A DNA stretch of 64,000 nt from CAIRDP01 sp037134895 (GTDB lineage: Bacteria; Bacteroidota; Bacteroidia; Bacteroidales; FEN-979): NCBI GenBank assembly GCA_037134895.1, contig JBAXLI010000001.1, positions 124,001 to 188,000 of the forward strand, read 5' to 3'. How positions within the stretch are numbered: the first letter of the stretch is position 1; each line of letters opens with the position of its first letter. The notes beneath the pieces are model-generated. The model worked only from the letters and a program-made list of their open reading frames with translations, did no database searches and had not been told where the DNA came from. Positions 60,971 through 64,000 of the stretch are shown here, piece by piece. The translations under genes were made by a program, and so were the position numbers.

Positions 60971-60977
60971 AAGGAGA
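60971..60977 (+). promoter_or_regulatory. Strong Shine-Dalgarno AAGGAGA
   Basis: A near-complete anti-16S match six bases before the ATG at 60984. Most starts in this window have no such site. It fixes the start of the small protein and suggests strong translation. Confidence 0.6.
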
Positions 60978-60983
60978 TACAAA

Positions 60984-61295
60984 ATGAAATATATAATGAA
61001 GCTTAAGATGTCGATTGAGCATGGCAACAAGGCACTCAGTGATCCGAAGTTCGGACAAAAAATGCATGACCTGCTGGGCCAGATAAACGCTGAAGCAGCA
61101 TATTTTACCACGATATGTGGTCACCGTGGAGCTTATATCGTTCTGAACATCAACGATGCTTCGGAGATCCCCGGCATTGCAGAACCATTTTTTTTATGGC
61201 TCGGTGCAGAGCTTGATTTCCAGCCTGTGATGACACCAGAGGATCTTGCCAAAGGAGGACCCGGGATTGCCGCTGCGGTTCAGAAATTTGGATAA
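60984..61295 (+). CDS. Small soluble protein of unknown function (possible ferredoxin-like fold)
   Basis: 103 residues, no signal or membrane segment. The order of predicted elements (strand KYIMKLKMSI, helix KFGQKMHDLLGQINAEAA, strands AYFTTICGHRGAYIVLNIND, helix EIPGIAEPFFLWLGAE, strand LDFQPVMTP) fits a small alpha/beta ferredoxin-like dimer, as in DUF3303/GYD-type proteins. I cannot name the family with certainty. It is a single-gene transcript: a -7 box, an AAGGAGA site and a terminator directly follow each other around it. The tight setting suggests good expression. Confidence 0.8.
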   Translation: MKYIMKLKMSIEHGNKALSDPKFGQKMHDLLGQINAEAAYFTTICGHRGAYIVLNINDASEIPGIAEPFFLWLGAELDFQPVMTPEDLAKGGPGIAAAVQKFG

Positions 61296-61328
61296 GAATA
61301 GGTTATTTCCCTGATGTTTCTTTTTTCA

Positions 61329-61364
61329 GAAGGAGGGTGTCCTGAAAGGTCACCTTCTTTTTTT
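61329..61364 (+). terminator. Rho-independent terminator after the small unknown gene
   Basis: GGTGtCC and GGtCACC form a seven-base stem with one internal mismatch and loop TGAAA. It is extended by an outer AGAAGG/CCTTCT pairing with a bulge and followed by TTTTTTT. The stop codon of the convergent TolC gene lies inside the T run (61363-61365). Confidence 0.6.
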
Positions 61365-62676
61365 ACCACCATCTTATCCCTGCCAACCTGCATAACTCCA
61401 TTCTGGATAACAGAAGGTTATATTCATACTGAAGCCTGCTGAGCTGTGCGTCCTTGAAATTGGTGATGGAAGTGAGGAGGTCGAGGTTGGTTATTACCCC
61501 GTATTTGTACCTGTCGGTTGCAAGGTCCATTGCAAGCTGGGCCTGGCTGATGAGAGTATCGGCGCTGGAGAGTTTTTTCTGGTTTTTCAAAATATCATCA
61601 AGTGAATTCAGGAGATCTTTGTTCAGGAGAACCTTCTGGGATTCGAGGGCCTCTTTTGAAGCGTTCAGGTTGATGGCTGCCAGCTGTTTCTGAAGCCCCG
61701 GGCGGTTTGCCGGAAGGATTGGGATCGAAAGTCCGACACCAACAGCATAATTGAAGGTAATTGCGTCGATCTCTGGCATAAAACCGTTTTTGTAACCCAG
61801 GGCGGCCTGCAGATTCAACACTGGAAGCCATGTACGGTTTACCGAAACGATATCCCATGCAGCTGATCTGATCCTATCCCCGGCTATCCTTATTTCGGGA
61901 TTGTTCTGGAATGCAAGCCTGAAAATTGAATCAGTTGCAATGCCAAAAGTGGCCTGGTTTACAACAGTATCGTTAAGATATGCCGTTCCTGTGAGTCCGG
62001 TCAGCATCCCCAGCATATTGAACTGCTTGTTCAGCTGGGTCGTGAGATCGGTATAAAAATTCTCGGCATTGGTGTACTTTACCTGGGTCGAGACCAGGTC
62101 ATAAGTCAGTGCATCCCCGTTGTTTACTTTAACCAGGATCTGCTTAAGAGTTGTTTCAAGCAGGCTGATCTGTTCCCTCTGAACCACCAGGCTTTTGTTC
62201 AGGAATATGATTGAATAGTAAATCTGCGCCACCTGGTAGGCGAGCTGTATTTTGAAACTCTCAAGATTGTCTTTTGATGTTTCCAGTTCGCTTTTGGCTT
62301 TATTTACTGTGACCGGCGTTTTGAGGTCAAGCAGGGGCTGTGCAAGACTGACCGATGCATTATAATTATCGGCCGGAAGAAATTTTACATCCTGGAACTG
62401 TCCCTGCCCGGTAGGAAACTGTATCGAAGGAGTAGGGTACATGCGGCGGTAAGAGAGGTCGGCCCCTGCAACCGGTAAGTATCCTGCTTTGCCGAGTCTC
62501 ACCTTTACCTCGCTCATTTTAACAAGGTCAATCATTTCCTTTACCTTCGGATAATTCTGGAACGACTGGCCGGCCAGGTTTTTCAGCGTACCCGGAACCG
62601 GGATCTCCTGGGCCTGCACAAAATACATGCTAAGGCTTAGGGTTATTATTAAAATCGGAATTCTCATGAGTGTCAC
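61363..62676 (-). CDS. TolC-family outer-membrane efflux protein
   Basis: 437 residues with a signal peptide (~1-22, ending YFVQAQ). The alpha-helical barrel repeats are visible as two related halves. One has KVKEMIDLVKMSEVKVRLGK, PVAGADLSYRR and LQVAQIYYSIIFLNKSLV, the other SAAWDIVSVNRTWLPVLNLQ, ALGYKNGF, KYGVITNLDLLTSITN and LSRLQYEYNLLLSRMEL. This is the OEP/TolC pattern. It is the outer-membrane duct of a tripartite pump. An MFS gene of the DHA2 type follows on the same strand, 95 bases upstream of it in map order. An in-frame ATG at 62667 is an alternative start. The periplasmic adaptor (EmrA-like) is not in the window. Confidence 0.9.
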   Translation of the reverse strand: MTLMRIPILIITLSLSMYFVQAQEIPVPGTLKNLAGQSFQNYPKVKEMIDLVKMSEVKVRLGKAGYLPVAGADLSYRRMYPTPSIQFPTGQGQFQDVKFLPADNYNASVSLAQPLLDLKTPVTVNKAKSELETSKDNLESFKIQLAYQVAQIYYSIIFLNKSLVVQREQISLLETTLKQILVKVNNGDALTYDLVSTQVKYTNAENFYTDLTTQLNKQFNMLGMLTGLTGTAYLNDTVVNQATFGIATDSIFRLAFQNNPEIRIAGDRIRSAAWDIVSVNRTWLPVLNLQAALGYKNGFMPEIDAITFNYAVGVGLSIPILPANRPGLQKQLAAINLNASKEALESQKVLLNKDLLNSLDDILKNQKKLSSADTLISQAQLAMDLATDRYKYGVITNLDLLTSITNFKDAQLSRLQYEYNLLLSRMELCRLAGIRWW

Positions 62677-62706
62677 ATATTATGTTAATTCAATGGCTAC
62701 AGGCAT

Positions 62707-62768
62707 TTGGTACTTGGTAATTGGTTGTTGGTAATTCTTCATTCGATATTCAATATTCAATATTCGAT
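62707..62768. repeat. Two heptamer tandem arrays in the MFS-TolC gap
   Basis: Four TTGGTAN units (62707-62734: TTGGTAC, TTGGTAA, TTGGTTG, TTGGTAA) are followed after six bases by four ATTCRAT units (62741-62768) and a partial ATTC. Both have a 7-base period but different unit sequences. They fill most of the 95-base gap between the MFS and TolC genes. Confidence 0.75.
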
Positions 62769-62771
62769 ATT

Positions 62772-64000
62772 CTAATGTGCATCAGCCGCTGAGACCTGCT
62801 CTCCCCCGATTTTCCGGTTTCTTGTGAAAAAGATAAGCGGGAAAGAGATCAGGATAAACAGAGTGGCATAAAGGAAAGCATCGAGGTAACTCAGCATGAA
62901 GGTCTGTTTCATGACTGTTAGTTCTATCACCTGGTAAGCCTGCTTCTGAAGGTCGGCTGCAAACGGCAGTTTAGCCTGCAGCGCTTGGTATACCTGGTTG
63001 TATCTTTCGGTGAACTGGGCTGAGCCTGAGTAAATATTGCTTATCAGGTCAATGCGGTGTATCGCCACCCTGTGGGCAATGTAATTGTTGATGATGGCAA
63101 TGCCGAAAGACCCTCCCATCTGCCGCATCATATTGTTCAGAGCCACCCCCTGAGGGATATCACGGGGTTGTAATCCGGCGACAGCCATCGCATTTAAAGG
63201 TACAAACAGACAAGCCAGTCCGGCCCCGCGTATCATAAGCGGTAATGCGAAAAACCCGGAACTTACATTCAGGTCGGCTCTTGACATCATTATGCCAAAT
63301 CCAATCAGGCAAATAAACCCGAGGGTGACGAAAATTTTGGGTGAAGCCCCGGCCTGCAGGCTTCTCCCGATGAAAGGCATGAAGATCAGGGATAGTATTG
63401 AAGCCGGCAAAAGTGTAAGCCCGGTCTCGTAAGCGGTATAACCCAACACTCTCTGAAGCATCAGGGGAAAAATAAAGACGGATGTGAAAAGTATGAATCC
63501 CACGATAAACGTCAGGAGTGTGGTAAGGGTAAGATTCCAGTCTTTCAGGATACGAAGGTTCACAACAGGTTCTTTTTGTTTGAGTTCCCACCAGATGAAC
63601 GTCGCAAGCCCGATGACTGCTATGACTGTAAACCAGATGATGGTTCTTGAGTCGAACCAGTCTTCATGCTCGCCTCTTTCAAGCACATACTGAAGCGATC
63701 CTATCCCGATGGTCAGGAGGAAGATCCCGCTCCAGTCTATCCTTGGCCTCACCGAAATGTCGAATCCTCTTGGAATAAAACGGTATGTGAGGATGCTGGC
63801 AAGAATTCCGAAAGGGACATTGATGTAGAAAATCAGTGGCCATGCATAGCTGTCAATGATAAGTCCGCCTACGACAGGTCCCATAGTGGGGCCAAGAACA
63901 ACGCCCATGCCGAACAATGCTGCTGCAAGTCCCCTTTGTTTGCCCGGGAAGGTCTCAAACAGTATAGATTGGGAAGTGGAAAGGAGTCCGCCTCCTCCCA
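62772..64000 (-). CDS. DHA2-type MFS multidrug transporter (cut by window edge)
   Basis: The frame stays open to base 64000. The TTG at 63917 that could be taken as a start lies inside motif C of the transporter (AALFGMGVVLGPTMGPVVGG), so the N-terminal ~100 residues are outside the window. The visible 409 residues include the residues before that motif (LLSTSQSILFETFPGKQRG). They cover about ten membrane helices, and the family signature GPTMGPVVGGLIIDSYAW plus WPLIFYINVPFGI is that of EmrB/QacA 14-helix drug:H+ antiporters. It should act in the inner membrane and use the TolC protein encoded downstream. The C-terminus is complete (TRNRKIGGEQVSAADAH). Confidence 0.9.
   Translation of the reverse strand, partial: GGGGLLSTSQSILFETFPGKQRGLAAALFGMGVVLGPTMGPVVGGLIIDSYAWPLIFYINVPFGILASILTYRFIPRGFDISVRPRIDWSGIFLLTIGIGSLQYVLERGEHEDWFDSRTIIWFTVIAVIGLATFIWWELKQKEPVVNLRILKDWNLTLTTLLTFIVGFILFTSVFIFPLMLQRVLGYTAYETGLTLLPASILSLIFMPFIGRSLQAGASPKIFVTLGFICLIGFGIMMSRADLNVSSGFFALPLMIRGAGLACLFVPLNAMAVAGLQPRDIPQGVALNNMMRQMGGSFGIAIINNYIAHRVAIHRIDLISNIYSGSAQFTERYNQVYQALQAKLPFAADLQKQAYQVIELTVMKQTFMLSYLDAFLYATLFILISFPLIFFTRNRKIGGEQVSAADAH

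Noticed and set aside
62707..62768. CRISPR array
   Set aside because: The units are 7 bases, directly adjacent without spacers, and no cas gene is present.
63915..63917. TTG as the start of the MFS gene
   Set aside because: The frame continues upstream to the window edge with typical MFS residues, and the TTG falls inside the conserved motif C helix.

Overview
The window comes from a Bacteroidota chromosome, probably a Bacteroidales/Marinilabiliales-like environmental lineage. Several things point there: a GLPGLI-family protein next to a CarboxypepD_reg-type outer-membrane barrel, many GAF/PAS hybrid histidine kinases, a secreted PNGase F-type domain, and repeated -7 boxes of the Bacteroidota form TAnnTTTG. 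Coding density is very high and no gene-free gap exceeds 300 bases. I saw no rRNA, tRNA, CRISPR array, insertion sequence or phage gene.

Region 1 (1-21911, all on the minus strand) is a surface-polysaccharide locus. In transcription order it runs: two GT4-type glycosyltransferases, a WcaF-like acetyltransferase, a GT2, a WecA/TagO-type initiating sugar-phosphate transferase, a receiver protein with a C-terminal membrane helix, and a PAS/degenerate-kinase/receiver protein. A likely internal promoter follows, then a Wza-like export lipoprotein, a Wzc-like chain-length/kinase protein, gmd and fcl (GDP-L-fucose), the Wzm/Wzt ABC exporter, five GT2 enzymes, a hexapeptide acyltransferase and two more glycosyltransferases. 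The last of these runs off the left edge. The set fits a fucose-containing polymer built on undecaprenyl phosphate and exported by the ABC transporter. No Wzx or Wzy is visible.

Region 2 (21991-29886) is a signalling block. It has a lone receiver, then two very similar hybrid kinases (PAS/GAF - HisKA - HATPase - REC - HPT) converging on an ElyC/YdcF-like membrane gene. The second kinase is downstream of a GlcG/HbpS-like small protein, only four bases away. Region 3 (29976-35831) is an outer-membrane barrel plus GLPGLI pair, divergent from a two-component system. The gap between them holds a 10-bp direct repeat suited to an OmpR-family regulator.

Region 4 (35842-45100) holds the most unusual gene: one secreted polypeptide with an N-terminal PNGase F-like amidase half and a C-terminal GH29 alpha-L-fucosidase half. 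It is followed 5 bases later by a multidomain GH31 glycosidase and preceded by an MscS-family channel. Together these look like a glycoprotein-glycan removal set. A lipoprotein arylsulfatase lies further on at 56-58 kb. Region 5 (45214-51576) has a GAF-PAS kinase, a small secreted helical protein, and a three-gene quinol-oxidising module: a b6-type cytochrome b, a Rieske protein, and an octaheme cytochrome c with HEAT-like/TPR repeats.

Region 6 (51542-55921) is an AT-richer accessory block with a DUF4143-type AAA ATPase and a single-chain Eco57I-like restriction-modification enzyme. The specificity part of that enzyme has much lower GC than the rest. Region 7 (56015-64000) holds the sulfatase, a second YdcF-like lipoprotein, an SDR/DUF2867 protein, a small unknown protein with a strong ribosome-binding site and terminator, and a TolC/DHA2-MFS efflux pair. 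The MFS gene is cut by the right edge, and heptamer tandem repeats lie between the two efflux genes.
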